From: Ferroplasma sp.
Lineage (GTDB): Archaea > Thermoplasmatota > Thermoplasmata > Thermoplasmatales > Thermoplasmataceae
Reading direction: 5' to 3'
Assembly: GCF_031200575.1 (NCBI RefSeq)
Contig: NZ_CP133597.1
Location: 1,668,571 to 1,732,570 of the forward strand
Length of the DNA: 64,000 nucleotides
Each line of letters starts with the position of its first letter. Positions within the stretch are counted from its first letter, which is position 1. The position numbers were made by a program, and so were the translations under genes. This document shows positions 41,222 through 50,473 of the stretch, piece after piece. The notes beneath the pieces were generated by a model, which was not told the origin of the DNA, ran no database searches, and saw nothing but the letters and a program-made list of their open reading frames with translations.

Positions 41222-43471
41222 ATGTACAGTATTATTGACGGTACACCGGAAAAACTTAAGGATATGGCCTCCAGCCTGGGATTAACCTACGATGAAATGG
41301 TTATGCTGAGAAATTATTTTACAGGCCTTGGCAGAAATCCTACAGACATAGAGATTCAGGCAATAGCACAGGGATGGAGCGAGCATTCATGCTATAAATC
41401 ATCTAAACTTTACCTGAAAAAATATCTTTCCGGGCTGAAAAGCGATTATACCATACTAACCATGGAGGATGATGCAGGTGTCATATCCTTTGACGATGAA
41501 AATGCATATGTGGTTAAGATGGAGAGCCATAACCACCCAAGTGCCATTGAGCCGTACGGTGGTGCTGCAACAGGAGTTGGGGGCATAATAAGAGATGTAC
41601 TGTGCATGGGTGCACAGCCTGTGGCACTTGTAGATTCCCTCTATTTCGGCAACCCCGATAACAGGAAAGGGCAGCTTACTGAACGTTTTATAATCAACCG
41701 TGTTGTAGCCGGCATCAGGGATTATGGAAACAGGGTTGGGATACCCACGGTTGCAGGTTCTGTGAACTTCAACAGCATATATAACGGCGTTCCGCTGGTG
41801 AACGCAGGATGTGTAGGCATTGTAAGGAAAGACCATGTTGTCAGGAGCAGGATAGGCATTGAAGGAGACTTCCTTATTGTTTGCGGTGGCAGGACCGGGA
41901 GGGATGGGATACATGGTGTCAATTTTGCATCTAAAATACTAAATGCCGGTGACGAATCAAATAGAAACGCAGTGCAGCTGGGGAATCCGATCATAAAGGA
42001 GCCACTTATACATGCAATACTGGAGGCTAACGATGCAGGAATTATAGACGGAATGAAGGACCTCGGCGGTGGTGGCTTATCCAGTGCTGTAAGTGAGATG
42101 CTTTTTGCAGGTGGAATGTCTGGCATTATAGAACTGGATAGGGTACTTCTTAAGGATACCAACATGGAGCCATGGGAGATATGGGTAAGTGAATCGCAGG
42201 AGAGGATGTTCCTTGCAATAAACCCCTCAAGGCTGAAGGAACTTGACATTATATTCAACAAATGGGGAATAGAGTACTCCATAATAGGCAAAACAGTGAA
42301 AAGCCCTAACCTTGTAATAAAATACAGGAATGAAAAAATACTTGACATGGAGCTTTCTTTCCTCACTGGCGGCCCTGTTTATGCCAGAAATTTCAAAAAA
42401 CCTGAGGTAGAGAAAAAAAACGTAATGGATAGGGAGCCCGATAATTACAGGAAATTTATCCTGGATTTCCTTTCAAAGCCGAATATATGTGCCAGATTCA
42501 ACATAGTCAGGCAGTATGACTTTACTGTCAGGGGGTCTACTATTGTTAAACCCTTTACTGGCATGCCTAACAGTGAGACGCATTCCGATGCCACAATAAT
42601 CAAGCCACTGGAAAGCTCCTACCAGGGACTGTGCATAACATCAGGGTCTAAACCTGAAATGGTGGGTATAGACGCATACAACGGAACAATGCACACACTT
42701 TTCGAGGGTTATAAAAATATACTGAGCAGCGGCGGAATTCCACATTCTATTGTTGATGCACTGAATTTCGGGAATCCTGAAAATCCTGAGACAATGTACA
42801 GATTTATGGAGACTCTCAGGGCAATATCAGACTTTTGCAGGGCCACAGGGATTCCACTTGTTTCAGGCAATGTCAGTTTTTACAATGAGGCGGAAAAGGA
42901 AATACTTCCCACGCCGAATATGCTATTACTTGGTAAAATAAAGGATATCAGGGATTCTAAAACCGTGGAAATTAAAGGGGAAGGAAATCCACTATATCTT
43001 GCAGGTACAGTTATACCGGACCTTGCCGGAAGCCAGTATTCAAATGAAATGGGTACAGTACATACCATGCTTCCTGAAGCGAATATAAAGGAGCTAATGG
43101 CATTGCGTGATAGTGTGATTAAATCAATGGGTTATATAAAATCGATGCATGATATATCTGGAGGTGGGTTAATAGTTGCATTGCTGGAAATGGCATTCGG
43201 AAGTAGATTCGGCATTGATGTTGATATTACCGAAATGCCGGGAAGGACCAATGAAAAACTATTTTCAGAACTGGGCACAGGAATGCTGATTGAGGTGGCC
43301 TCAGAACAGGAGGAAAAATTCCTGAAGTCTTTCTCTGGAATACAATTAAGAAAGATAGGCAGGACTTCAAAAAATGGAATAAAATTGAAAGAAAAGGGCA
43401 GATATATACTTTCAGAGGAGATTGAAACACTGAGGAGGTTATGGGAAACCGGGCTGGATAAATATTTGTGA
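41222..43471 (+). CDS. purL: phosphoribosylformylglycinamidine synthase subunit PurL
   Basis: The 749-residue small-type PurL (the E. coli-type single-chain enzyme is about 1300), which uses ATP to convert FGAR to FGAM with ammonia from PurQ. Motifs: IEIQAIAQGWSEHSCYKSS near residue 45, VKMESHNHPSAIEPYGGAATGVGGIIRD near 100, GVNFASKI, DLGGGGLSSAVSEM near 285, and the second-half DISGGGLIVALLEMAFG near 640. Two related halves are the family norm. The ATG at 41222 is preferred; GTG 41213 would add three residues. purS precedes it with no gap, and the next purine gene, purB, is 3 kb downstream beyond a secreted-protein patch. Confidence 0.96.
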   Translation: MYSIIDGTPEKLKDMASSLGLTYDEMVMLRNYFTGLGRNPTDIEIQAIAQGWSEHSCYKSSKLYLKKYLSGLKSDYTILTMEDDAGVISFDDENAYVVKMESHNHPSAIEPYGGAATGVGGIIRDVLCMGAQPVALVDSLYFGNPDNRKGQLTERFIINRVVAGIRDYGNRVGIPTVAGSVNFNSIYNGVPLVNAGCVGIVRKDHVVRSRIGIEGDFLIVCGGRTGRDGIHGVNFASKILNAGDESNRNAVQLGNPIIKEPLIHAILEANDAGIIDGMKDLGGGGLSSAVSEMLFAGGMSGIIELDRVLLKDTNMEPWEIWVSESQERMFLAINPSRLKELDIIFNKWGIEYSIIGKTVKSPNLVIKYRNEKILDMELSFLTGGPVYARNFKKPEVEKKNVMDREPDNYRKFILDFLSKPNICARFNIVRQYDFTVRGSTIVKPFTGMPNSETHSDATIIKPLESSYQGLCITSGSKPEMVGIDAYNGTMHTLFEGYKNILSSGGIPHSIVDALNFGNPENPETMYRFMETLRAISDFCRATGIPLVSGNVSFYNEAEKEILPTPNMLLLGKIKDIRDSKTVEIKGEGNPLYLAGTVIPDLAGSQYSNEMGTVHTMLPEANIKELMALRDSVIKSMGYIKSMHDISGGGLIVALLEMAFGSRFGIDVDITEMPGRTNEKLFSELGTGMLIEVASEQEEKFLKSFSGIQLRKIGRTSKNGIKLKEKGRYILSEEIETLRRLWETGLDKYL

Positions 43472-44022
43472 TTGTATTAAGCGATTTATAATAATAAATA
43501 ATTTTCTTTAACGGGTATTGTTACATTGTACATAGAAATTTCACAATTTTAGCTTGTATAAATAGGTAGAAAATAATGTTATTTTTGAAAACCATCATAA
43601 CAAAGGTTGTGTACTATATTATGTGTAAATATAAATCCCCTGTTAATAATGAAATGATCATTAAATAACAGGTAGAAATACCTCTTTTGAACAACAAGGA
43701 GGTAATAAAATATGTAATATTGGTTATAGATACTTTAAACTTATACTAAGATAAAAGAAAAGGAGTTGCCAATGATAGATAAGTGTAACAGTAAAATGTT
43801 TAAATTTAGCAAGAAAGAAAAGGTAATGACCAAATTCAATTAGTATAAGAATGAGTGGAATGGCAGGTATCCCAATGAAATATACAATACTGAGAGAAAG
43901 ATGATTAGTGCAATACTTATCAACATAATTAACCGGTAAAATATTCACTAATATTGTTACCGAAATATATATAGTCATGCAATGATTTCATTATAAATAA
44001 AAAGGCAATTTTAGGGATAGTT
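43472..44022. other. AT-rich intergenic region with a hairpin
   Basis: About 550 bp after purL without a gene. At 43639-43672 an inverted repeat CCTGTTA...TAACAGG encloses a second pair AATGA/TCATT, giving a two-step stem; it may be a terminator or regulatory structure. GGAGGT near 43699 and purine-rich GGAGTTG near 43763 look like ribosome-binding sites without a following frame, so small lost genes are possible. Confidence 0.4.
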
Positions 44023-44684
44023 ATGTCAGCAATATTTATAGCACCAGGATTTAATATTACTGTTAACGGTTCAGGCAGCAGTAGTCAGGTAGTTAGAAGT
44101 CCATCATATGCTGCAACTGTAAATATTACTGAATACGTGTTTGATGTTAATCCTAGGGAAAGGTATTTTATAATTCAATGTATAAAAATTATTTTCAGAA
44201 TCATCAGAAAAATTGTATAAGTAAGATGATAAATGCAGTTAATGCGACAACGTTGTTCCTTAATACTATACTTGCGGTAACAGTTATATCAATACCCAAC
44301 CTGTCATGGTTATTTTCAACAACACAGGAGACTGCCGCAAATAAAATAAGTAATGGCTATGAAATAACAGTAAATGCAGGAAGAGTAACAAGCGCTAAAG
44401 CCCGGGTATACCGGCCATCAATCTCTTATGGTTACTGGACATTTTTATGGGGATTCATACTGGAATATCACCTAAAAAATGTCCATGAATTTGGAAGCTG
44501 CTTTGATCAATACTTTGAACAAAATGAGGGTGGCACTATTAAAAATCCCCCTTACAATTGGATACAGTATTCCAGTACATTCAAAATTACAGATAGTGAC
44601 CTAAAGCTGACAGAATTTGAAAATGGTAAGTACGAAATTCAAATAAGTGAGGCGTTTGAGCTTGGGCAATATAAAGTATACTAG
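44023..44684 (+). pseudogene. frameshifted gene for a secreted protein
   Basis: The first frame (44023-44220) begins just inside a signal peptide: in frame upstream of the ATG the sequence reads KKAILGIV, with no ATG, then MSAIFIAPGF and ITVNGSGSSSQ. At about 44165-44190 the coding sense moves to the next frame, which runs to TAG 44684 (YKNYFQNHQKNCISKMI, an apolar segment LFLNTILAVTVI, then a strand-rich body with FGSCFDQYFEQNEGG). Together they make one plausible secreted protein of about 215 residues broken by a frameshift and lacking a standard start. Function unknown; it is part of a patch of AT-rich secreted proteins. Confidence 0.5.
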
Positions 44685-44804
44685 AAAGAGCAATGAATAT
44701 ATTACATCTATTTCCTCAATTTCCTTATGTTTCCCCAACTTAAATAAAGAAATAATTTAATATTCCAGATGATAGTGTATAATCTATAAACTGGAGGTGG
44801 TTGC

Positions 44805-45377
44805 TTGATTGATAAAAAAACAAAAAAATTTATGAAAATATTAACGGTATTGATCATAATAAGTATTACTATAACCTATATAGGATATAATTTAAGCACA
44901 GAACCAAGTAATATAAAGACGGTTAATTCTAATAATATACCCAAAATTATGGAGGTAGATCAATACATAATGGGTAAATTCTATGATAATATTACGCAGC
45001 ACGGTATCAAATCTGAATTCCTTATAATAGCACATATCCCAAGCAGGTACTATCACCCTAAAGTTCAGATATTCCTCACAATCTCGACTTATAAAATTGG
45101 GCAAAAGTTGAATTTTCCTGTAAGTGATACATCAATTGTTATTAACAATATAAATATGCACATAAATAATAATAAAACCAGTTACATAAGCTCCACACAT
45201 ATTTGCAATTATTCCATACAGCAACCTATTGGCTTCAATTTGCCCAGGTATGGAAATAATAGCATAAACTTAAGCTTCAGCATAACACCCGTTTATGAAA
45301 TAAATTTCGTACATTACAGTGGTAAGGCAAAACAAGTTGATTTTAGATTCAATCTCACAGGTATGAGAACCACGTGA
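44805..45377 (+). CDS. membrane-anchored secreted protein, TTG start
   Basis: Unrecognised 190-residue protein with a basic N-terminus (IDKKTKKFMKIL) and one apolar helix (TVLIIISITITYIGYN) as signal anchor; the rest is Asn/Ile/Ser/Thr-rich with sequons and ends in a strand-rich segment (VDFRFNLTG). The start TTG 44805 is chosen because a strong GGAGGTGG ribosome-binding site (44793-44800) lies four bases before it, unusual in a genome with many leaderless genes. Similar in style to the surface proteins at 1.7-3.4 kb but without visible sequence identity. Function unknown. Confidence 0.6.
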   Translation: MIDKKTKKFMKILTVLIIISITITYIGYNLSTEPSNIKTVNSNNIPKIMEVDQYIMGKFYDNITQHGIKSEFLIIAHIPSRYYHPKVQIFLTISTYKIGQKLNFPVSDTSIVINNINMHINNNKTSYISSTHICNYSIQQPIGFNLPRYGNNSINLSFSITPVYEINFVHYSGKAKQVDFRFNLTGMRTT

Positions 45378-45534
45378 AAATAATTGTCGCCCTGAGAAAT
45401 CTGTAATGCCTATTATGTGCTTGGTTTCTGCATTTGATGCACATGCCCATGACCATAAAGTATGAAAGTGAATGTTGTATGGTGTAGCATCAGCATCCAT
45501 GGAAATTTATAATACTATTAGTCGATACTGGATT

Positions 45535-45789
45535 ATGTCTGATTATATACATAAATTAAAATTCATGGAGGAAAAAAACCTGACTCTGGAAATAAGCTAC
45601 AGGCTCAATTATGAGGATAAGGCATGTGGCTCAATAAGGATATTCGCCGGTGAGATTGATCCGGAAAAGGATAATTATGAACTCTACATGGAGCTCCTTG
45701 AATGCGGCCTCACAGAGGATGAAGTGAATAAACGGGTGGAGAAGATGGAGGAGGAAATCAATCAGAATAAAATAGACCTGTCGCTCTAA
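45535..45789 (+). CDS. small acidic hypothetical protein
   Basis: Unrecognised protein of 84 residues from ATG 45535 (MSDYIHKLKFMEE); an upstream TTG would give 105 residues, but the added part is not protein-like and a TATA-like TTTATAATA lies about 30 bp before the ATG. It is mostly charged and helical (ELYMELLECGLTEDEVNKRVEKMEEEINQ), no membrane segment. It precedes the next membrane-protein gene by 35 bp in the same direction. Confidence 0.5.
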   Translation: MSDYIHKLKFMEEKNLTLEISYRLNYEDKACGSIRIFAGEIDPEKDNYELYMELLECGLTEDEVNKRVEKMEEEINQNKIDLSL

Positions 45790-45824
45790 CAAAAGACTAA
45801 ATAACAATCTTAAATGTGAAATAA

Positions 45825-46343
45825 ATGGTAAGCAGGAAAGTCCTGGTGGGAATTGTTCTAATAATAGCTGGAATAGCACTGGTAATACCAGGAGTTGTGG
45901 TTATTACTTCAGAGCCATCTGGAAATACTGTAATACATTACTCAGGAGATATTTATACATCGCCTGAATTCAATTTTACAGAAAACAAAATTCTCATAAT
46001 GGTTTCTTCTGATACATCCTCAGCAGGGCTGGTCAACTGTACAGCTTTCAAAGCCGACGCCGGTAAATTTAACTCTTCCAGTATTCATAATTACACTGTA
46101 TCGCCCGCAAGGCAGATTGATGGAGAACCCATGTATGAAAACCTTAATGGATCCTACAGGTATGTAGTGGTTTCTGGCAGCAGGCCCACATTAGACTACA
46201 ATTTTATTTCGCATTCAGAAATCAGAAATGTTACAGATGCCAGCTATATAGCTGCGGCCGGAGCACTTCTTACAGGTGCAGGCATTATAATTACAATGGT
46301 TACAATCCTTTTTGGAAAAATAAATTCCCGGAAGCCTAGATGA
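45825..46343 (+). CDS. membrane protein with an extracellular domain between two helices
   Basis: Unrecognised 172-residue protein. A first helix (VLVGIVLIIAGIALVIPGVVVI, residues 5-27) and a last helix (YIAAAGALLTGAGIIITMVTILF) frame about 110 residues rich in Ser/Thr/Asn with N-x-S/T sites, probably outside the cell. The tail KINSRKPR is basic and cytoplasmic. Such small two-helix envelope proteins are common in this order of archaea; function unknown. It ends about 90 bp before purB. Confidence 0.6.
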   Translation: MVSRKVLVGIVLIIAGIALVIPGVVVITSEPSGNTVIHYSGDIYTSPEFNFTENKILIMVSSDTSSAGLVNCTAFKADAGKFNSSSIHNYTVSPARQIDGEPMYENLNGSYRYVVVSGSRPTLDYNFISHSEIRNVTDASYIAAAGALLTGAGIIITMVTILFGKINSRKPR

Positions 46344-46435
46344 ATTCATTATTTATCTAATGATATGGCACATGTATATTCTACCAGATCGCCATGGCAA
46401 CAAAAAAAACTTTAAACTAAATGTAATAGTCTTAC

Positions 46436-47803
46436 ATGATAGTTTCACCACTGGATTACAGATATGGCAGGGAAGAAGTAAAATCCATATTTTCAGAGAA
46501 AACAAGATTAAATATAATGCTTAACGTGGAGAGCGCCATTGCACAGGCAGAATCATATTATGGGCTTATACCTGAGAAGGCGTATCTTGATATTAAAAAA
46601 GTGGTGGACTCCAATGAAGTGCAGCTTTCAAGGGTTAAGGAAATTGAGAGTTCCATAAACCACGATGTGATGTCCATAGTTGAGGCGCTCACAGAAAAAT
46701 GCAAAGAGGGGAGGAATTATGTCCACTTCGGTGTTACATCAAATGACATAAATGACTCTGCTTCAGCAGTACAGATAAAGAGAGCAATAAATATCATTGT
46801 ATCAGACCTGGTAGGCCTCAACAGGGCCCTGATAAAAATAATAAGGGAGAACATGGAAACAATTATGGTTGGAAGAACACACGGACAGCATGCGTCACCC
46901 ATAACACTGGGATTGAAGTTTTCGGTTTATCTTGCCGAGGTCAACAGGCATCTTGAACGCATAATGGAGGCCAGAAGGCGAATAATTGCCGGAAAAATTC
47001 TTGGCCCGGTGGGTACAGGCGCTGCGCTGGGGCCCATGGCACTTAAAATACAGGAAAAAGCATGCGATATACTGGGAATCACCCATGAAACTGCATCAAC
47101 CCAGATAGTAGGCAGGGATAGGTACATAGAATATTTATCAATAATCAACAATATATCAGTGTCAATGGAGAAATTTGCAACTGAGGTTAGGAACCTGCAG
47201 AGACCGGAGATATATGAACTCTCAGAGTATTTTGATAGTGAAAAGCAGGTAGGTTCAAGTTCCATGCCATCAAAGCGTAATCCGGTAGTGTCAGAGAACG
47301 TTGTGAGCCTTTCAAGATTGACCAGGTCCTTTATAATACCTGAATATGAAGCCGGTGTGCAGTGGCACGAAAGGGACCTTACAAACAGTGCCCTTGAAAG
47401 GTTTACCATTCCATATGCTTCCATACTTTTAGACGACATAATAACCAAAATGACAGGAGTATTTTCACACCTGTTTATTAATAAAGAAGAGATGAGGAAA
47501 AGAGCATATGAAGACCAGTTCATAATGTCAGAAAGCATAACCGTGGCACTGACCAGGAAAGGCATGCCAAGGCAGGAGTCCCATGAATTTGTAAGGCGAT
47601 CATCCATGCTTGCCTACGAAAATAAATTAACATTCAAAGAGGCGCTGTTGAAAAATGGCATACTCCGGTTTCTTTCAGAAAAAGATCTGGAAGATGCCAT
47701 GGACCCGAAGGGATTTACCGGCAGTTCTCGGCAAATCTGTGAAGATGCAATAAAAAATTCAGAAAATTTTGAAAAATTTCTATTAGGTGAAATATATGAT
47801 TGA
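46436..47803 (+). CDS. purB: adenylosuccinate lyase
   Basis: PurB cleaves SAICAR and adenylosuccinate to release fumarate in purine synthesis. At 455 residues it is standard. Motifs: SPLDYRYGREEVKSIFSE at the start, EALTEKCKEGRNYVHFGVTSNDINDSASA near residue 85, VGRTHGQHASPITLG near 142 with the catalytic His, and the fumarase-superfamily signature GSSSMPSKRNPVVSEN near 280 with the catalytic Ser loop. The TATA-like CTTTAAACTAA about 25 bp upstream suggests a leaderless transcript. It leads a unit with a winged-helix gene, a Cld-family gene and a rhodanese gene. Confidence 0.96.
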   Translation: MIVSPLDYRYGREEVKSIFSEKTRLNIMLNVESAIAQAESYYGLIPEKAYLDIKKVVDSNEVQLSRVKEIESSINHDVMSIVEALTEKCKEGRNYVHFGVTSNDINDSASAVQIKRAINIIVSDLVGLNRALIKIIRENMETIMVGRTHGQHASPITLGLKFSVYLAEVNRHLERIMEARRRIIAGKILGPVGTGAALGPMALKIQEKACDILGITHETASTQIVGRDRYIEYLSIINNISVSMEKFATEVRNLQRPEIYELSEYFDSEKQVGSSSMPSKRNPVVSENVVSLSRLTRSFIIPEYEAGVQWHERDLTNSALERFTIPYASILLDDIITKMTGVFSHLFINKEEMRKRAYEDQFIMSESITVALTRKGMPRQESHEFVRRSSMLAYENKLTFKEALLKNGILRFLSEKDLEDAMDPKGFTGSSRQICEDAIKNSENFEKFLLGEIYD

Positions 47804-48380
47804 AAATTTTGAGGAAACACAGAAATACAAACTTATACTGAACGAAATCAACGGAGAGGAAAAATCAATAACCGGCATACAAAAGTCCCTGGAGGAGAAA
47901 GGGATAAATATGCACAGGCTCGTGCTCACCGGATATCTCAATGCCATGGTAGAACTTGGCATTTTGAAGGAGAAGGAGATTAAGCCGGCAAGGATATTTT
48001 CTGCAGCAGGGCAGAACAAGCACGATATATACAGCGTCGTTGGATCCAGCATGAGGAAATTTGATGAAGAAAATGCTGGATATAATGCACTTCAGGTGCT
48101 TTACTATCTATTCGAAAGGCCGATTTTTACAAGAGAACTTGAAAGATGCAGCGTTAATATCCCCACTAAAAATACCAGAACAATAAATTCCCAGTACAGG
48201 AATGATTATGTGAAGAAGCTTGGGGAAGCCGATATTAAAATACCTGTAAGCAGTGTTCTCCTGGAGCCAGTAGACTTCGACAAGACAGGCATCACCAAAC
48301 TCCTCAATTATATACTGGCCAGTGAGTATGACCTGAGAAAATATATGGTCGTAAATACTAATCAGAAAACACTTGATTAA
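47796..48380 (+). CDS. probable winged-helix protein downstream of purB
   Basis: A 194-residue protein, ATG 47796 preferred over GTG 47787 because GGTGA lies 5 bases before it; it overlaps purB by 8 bp, so translation is coupled. The first ~75 residues have a winged-helix form: NEINGEEKSITGIQKSLEEKG, INMHRLVLTGYLNAMVELGILKEKEIKPARIFS. The remainder (residues 80-194) is helical and contains FERPIFTRELERCSV and a C-terminal stretch with NYILASEYDLRKY. Likely a transcription regulator of archaeal type, perhaps of this operon; no family name can be given with confidence. Confidence 0.6.
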   Translation: MIENFEETQKYKLILNEINGEEKSITGIQKSLEEKGINMHRLVLTGYLNAMVELGILKEKEIKPARIFSAAGQNKHDIYSVVGSSMRKFDEENAGYNALQVLYYLFERPIFTRELERCSVNIPTKNTRTINSQYRNDYVKKLGEADIKIPVSSVLLEPVDFDKTGITKLLNYILASEYDLRKYMVVNTNQKTLD

Positions 48381-48421
48381 TAAAAGTTATATCCAGTGAA
48401 CTGATTATTAAGCCGGTATCA

Positions 48422-49078
48422 ATGACAATATATACATATGTTCTGGCATATAAGCTGAACGGCAGATTCTGGTCACTTCCCATGGAGGAAAGGGCGAATA
48501 TCAACGGCAATATAATAGATTTTATAAAGGGGTATAAAAAAAACCTCATCAGCATAAAGTACTACAAATCCATAAGGCATGACAACGATGTATTATTCTG
48601 GGCTGCCTCAGAGGAGCCAATTAAACTGGAAAAATTAAAGGAAGGGCTGAACTCTGCTTTCGGGATTTATGGGAAAACAGAATATAGCATGTTTTCTCTT
48701 TACGAGCACTCACCATATACAAATGCCAGCAAGAGCCTGGAGGATACGCTTAAAACCGAACCGAAAAAATATTTTGTTGCATATCCCATGAGCAAGGATC
48801 GCGAATGGTATCTCATAAATTATGAGGAAAGAAAAAAGATACTTGCAGGGCATATAGGCACAGCAAGAAGTGATAAGGAAAGCCCGGGAATAATATCCTA
48901 TACAACATATTCCTTCGGTTTGGGGGACCAGGAATTTGTGGTGCTCTACGAGCTTGATGACCTGAGTGCATGGTCCCACGTTACAGAAAAATTGAGAGAG
49001 GTCATGGCAAGGAAATGGATAATTAATGAAGCACCAATATTTGTAGGCATATACAATGGAGATGAACTGGTGATTTAA
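48422..49078 (+). CDS. chlorite dismutase/HemQ-family protein
   Basis: A 218-residue member of the chlorite dismutase-like (Cld/HemQ) family. Characteristic pieces: YSMFSLYEHSPYT near residue 90, VAYPMSKDREWYLINYEERKKILAGHIGTAR near 115-145, with the histidine that ligands haem (His near residue 142), and SFGLGDQEFVVLYELDDLSAWSHVTEKLREVMAR near 175. Some members decarboxylate coproheme to haem; the distal arginine of true chlorite dismutases is not obvious, so HemQ-like or haem-binding is more likely. It is followed 1 bp later by a rhodanese gene and lies downstream of purB and a winged-helix gene. Confidence 0.82.
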   Translation: MTIYTYVLAYKLNGRFWSLPMEERANINGNIIDFIKGYKKNLISIKYYKSIRHDNDVLFWAASEEPIKLEKLKEGLNSAFGIYGKTEYSMFSLYEHSPYTNASKSLEDTLKTEPKKYFVAYPMSKDREWYLINYEERKKILAGHIGTARSDKESPGIISYTTYSFGLGDQEFVVLYELDDLSAWSHVTEKLREVMARKWIINEAPIFVGIYNGDELVI

Positions 49079-49079
49079 G

Positions 49080-49436
49080 ATGGGGATAAAAGACTATTTT
49101 AGGGGTGCTGATTATTTTAACCAGCCGGACGAATTGAAAAATCTTTCGCCTGAACAGTTGCTGGAATTGAAGGAGAAGTATTCAGTGGTGGATGTGCGTA
49201 CCGGGTTTGAATACAGGCATGGCCATATTAAGGGGGCAGTGCATTACAAACTTGGCAATGAAGATGAAATAGAGAAGAAATTCCCCAGGGAGGAACCGAT
49301 TATACTTGTATGCAAGACAGGCCATAGAAGCCGTGCTGCGGCCAACAGGCTTGTCAGGAAAGGATATACAAAGCTATACCATCTTGAAGGCGGCATGAAT
49401 AAATGGAGGGCAGAAAAGCTTCCAGAAGAAAAATAA
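49080..49436 (+). CDS. rhodanese-domain protein
   Basis: A 118-residue single-domain rhodanese (sulfurtransferase). The fold markers are VVDVRTGFEYRHGHIKGAVHY near residue 40 and the active-site loop VCKTGHRSRAAA near 80 containing the catalytic cysteine (CKTGHRS). It moves sulfane sulfur to acceptors such as thiols; a detoxification or iron-sulfur role is inference. One base separates it from the Cld-family gene, so the two are probably made together. A short extra helix precedes the domain (GADYFNQPDELKNLSPEQLLEL). Confidence 0.9.
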   Translation: MGIKDYFRGADYFNQPDELKNLSPEQLLELKEKYSVVDVRTGFEYRHGHIKGAVHYKLGNEDEIEKKFPREEPIILVCKTGHRSRAAANRLVRKGYTKLYHLEGGMNKWRAEKLPEEK

Positions 49437-49478
49437 TTTCTAAGTTTATAATAATTTATTGTATGCAAAAATATTTAT

Positions 49479-49709
49479 TTATGCAAGCCCGAGCTGTTCA
49501 AGTTCGTTCTTTTCCTTGGATTTTTTCTTCAGTATATACCTTGTTATATAACCTGCTATGGCATTTGCAGTTTTCTTGGTCACAGTCTTCTCTATGAAAC
49601 TGTGCAGGATTTCCTTATTATGGTTAAAGTCCTCATTAAACAGATCTTTATTATTATCAACTAATTCTTCTGATATTCTTTTTATATTTGACGGTCTTAT
49701 GCTTCCCAT
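49479..49709 (-). CDS. rps17e: small ribosomal subunit protein eS17
   Basis: Archaeal/eukaryotic ribosomal protein eS17. The N-terminus MGSIRPSNIKRISEELVDNN is the family signature, followed by the basic core SFIEKTVTKKTANAIAGYITRYIL. Length 76 residues from ATG 49709 (a M two codons earlier is possible). It carries the archaeal type of C-terminus, longer by a charged KKKSKEKNELEQLGLA tail. It is transcribed alone in the opposite direction to the Cld-rhodanese unit; eL41 follows 0.8 kb further on the plus strand. Confidence 0.93.
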   Translation of the reverse strand: MGSIRPSNIKRISEELVDNNKDLFNEDFNHNKEILHSFIEKTVTKKTANAIAGYITRYILKKKSKEKNELEQLGLA

Positions 49710-49778
49710 TGGCACATTATTTTATAAGGATATATAAAGAATTTCATTTTTCGTGGTTTATAAAAATTTAACGTACCT

Positions 49779-50213
49779 TTATTTAGGTGGTACAACAGTT
49801 ACAGGTATTTCAGCATGTGCTATAATTCCAGAGCTCACAGAACCCAGGAGGAGCTTGCTGAATCCATGCAGTTTCCTTGTTCCTGTGACGATCAGATCTA
49901 CTCCCTTCTCTGTGGCTGTTTCAAGTATTATTTTCGGGATCTCCTCTCCGTTGGAGCTACCCTTGATTAATTCATATTTTACGTCCTCCTTTTCCAAGAC
50001 TTTCTTGGCCTTTTCAAGGATTTCGTTGGCTGTTTTGTCCTGGCCTTCATACACGGATTGCGGTATATAGGAATCAAAGCTGGCACTTATACCAACTATG
50101 GTTGGAATAACGTATAATACATAATACTCATCACAATTGCATTTTAGTTCGAGAGCATATTTTAGAGCCTCTTTTGCACCCTCTGATCCATCGTATGAAA
50201 CCAAAATTTTCAT
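49779..50213 (-). CDS. universal stress protein (UspA family)
   Basis: A 144-residue UspA-fold protein. The start KILVSYDGSEGAKEALKYALEL with the Asp that binds adenine/ATP is typical, as are VTGTRKLHGFSKLLLGSVSSGIIAHAEIPVTVV near the end. The usual G-2x-G-9x-G-S/T loop reads GTRK...LLLGSVS, the first loop having Lys in place of the second Gly, so ATP binding may be weakened. Usp proteins support survival under stress. It is followed (on the plus strand) by intergenic DNA and eL41. Confidence 0.88.
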   Translation of the reverse strand: MKILVSYDGSEGAKEALKYALELKCNCDEYYVLYVIPTIVGISASFDSYIPQSVYEGQDKTANEILEKAKKVLEKEDVKYELIKGSSNGEEIPKIILETATEKGVDLIVTGTRKLHGFSKLLLGSVSSGIIAHAEIPVTVVPPK

Positions 50214-50473
50214 AATAAATGATACAAAAGGATTATATAAATTTATTTAAATCTAGTATTACTTCAGATAGTTTTTGCAATGCCAGGTATCCAGTTGCCT
50301 GCGGCCATACTATAACTGAATTTAAAAGATAAACCGCATTGCCATTAAATTCCAAAATACCCATGGATTTCAATTAATATGCTTCTATTTCTTTATAATA
50401 ATAACCATGTTATAAAATAGGTATTTATATTAAAAAATAATACCAAACATACATTTACACTTGAGGTGACATA

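Noticed and set aside
43724..43978. An 84-codon minus-strand frame in the post-purL gap
   Set aside because: AT-rich, isoleucine/tyrosine-heavy translation typical of chance frames in AT-rich DNA; no start signal.
45270..45500. A 76-codon minus-strand frame over the end of a secreted-protein gene
   Set aside because: It overlaps a better supported gene and the presumed promoter of the gene at 45535; no family features.
40978..47803. purS, purL and purB as one operon
   Set aside because: They share direction, but about 3 kb of unrelated AT-rich secreted-protein genes and long gaps separate purL from purB, and purB has its own TATA-like box.
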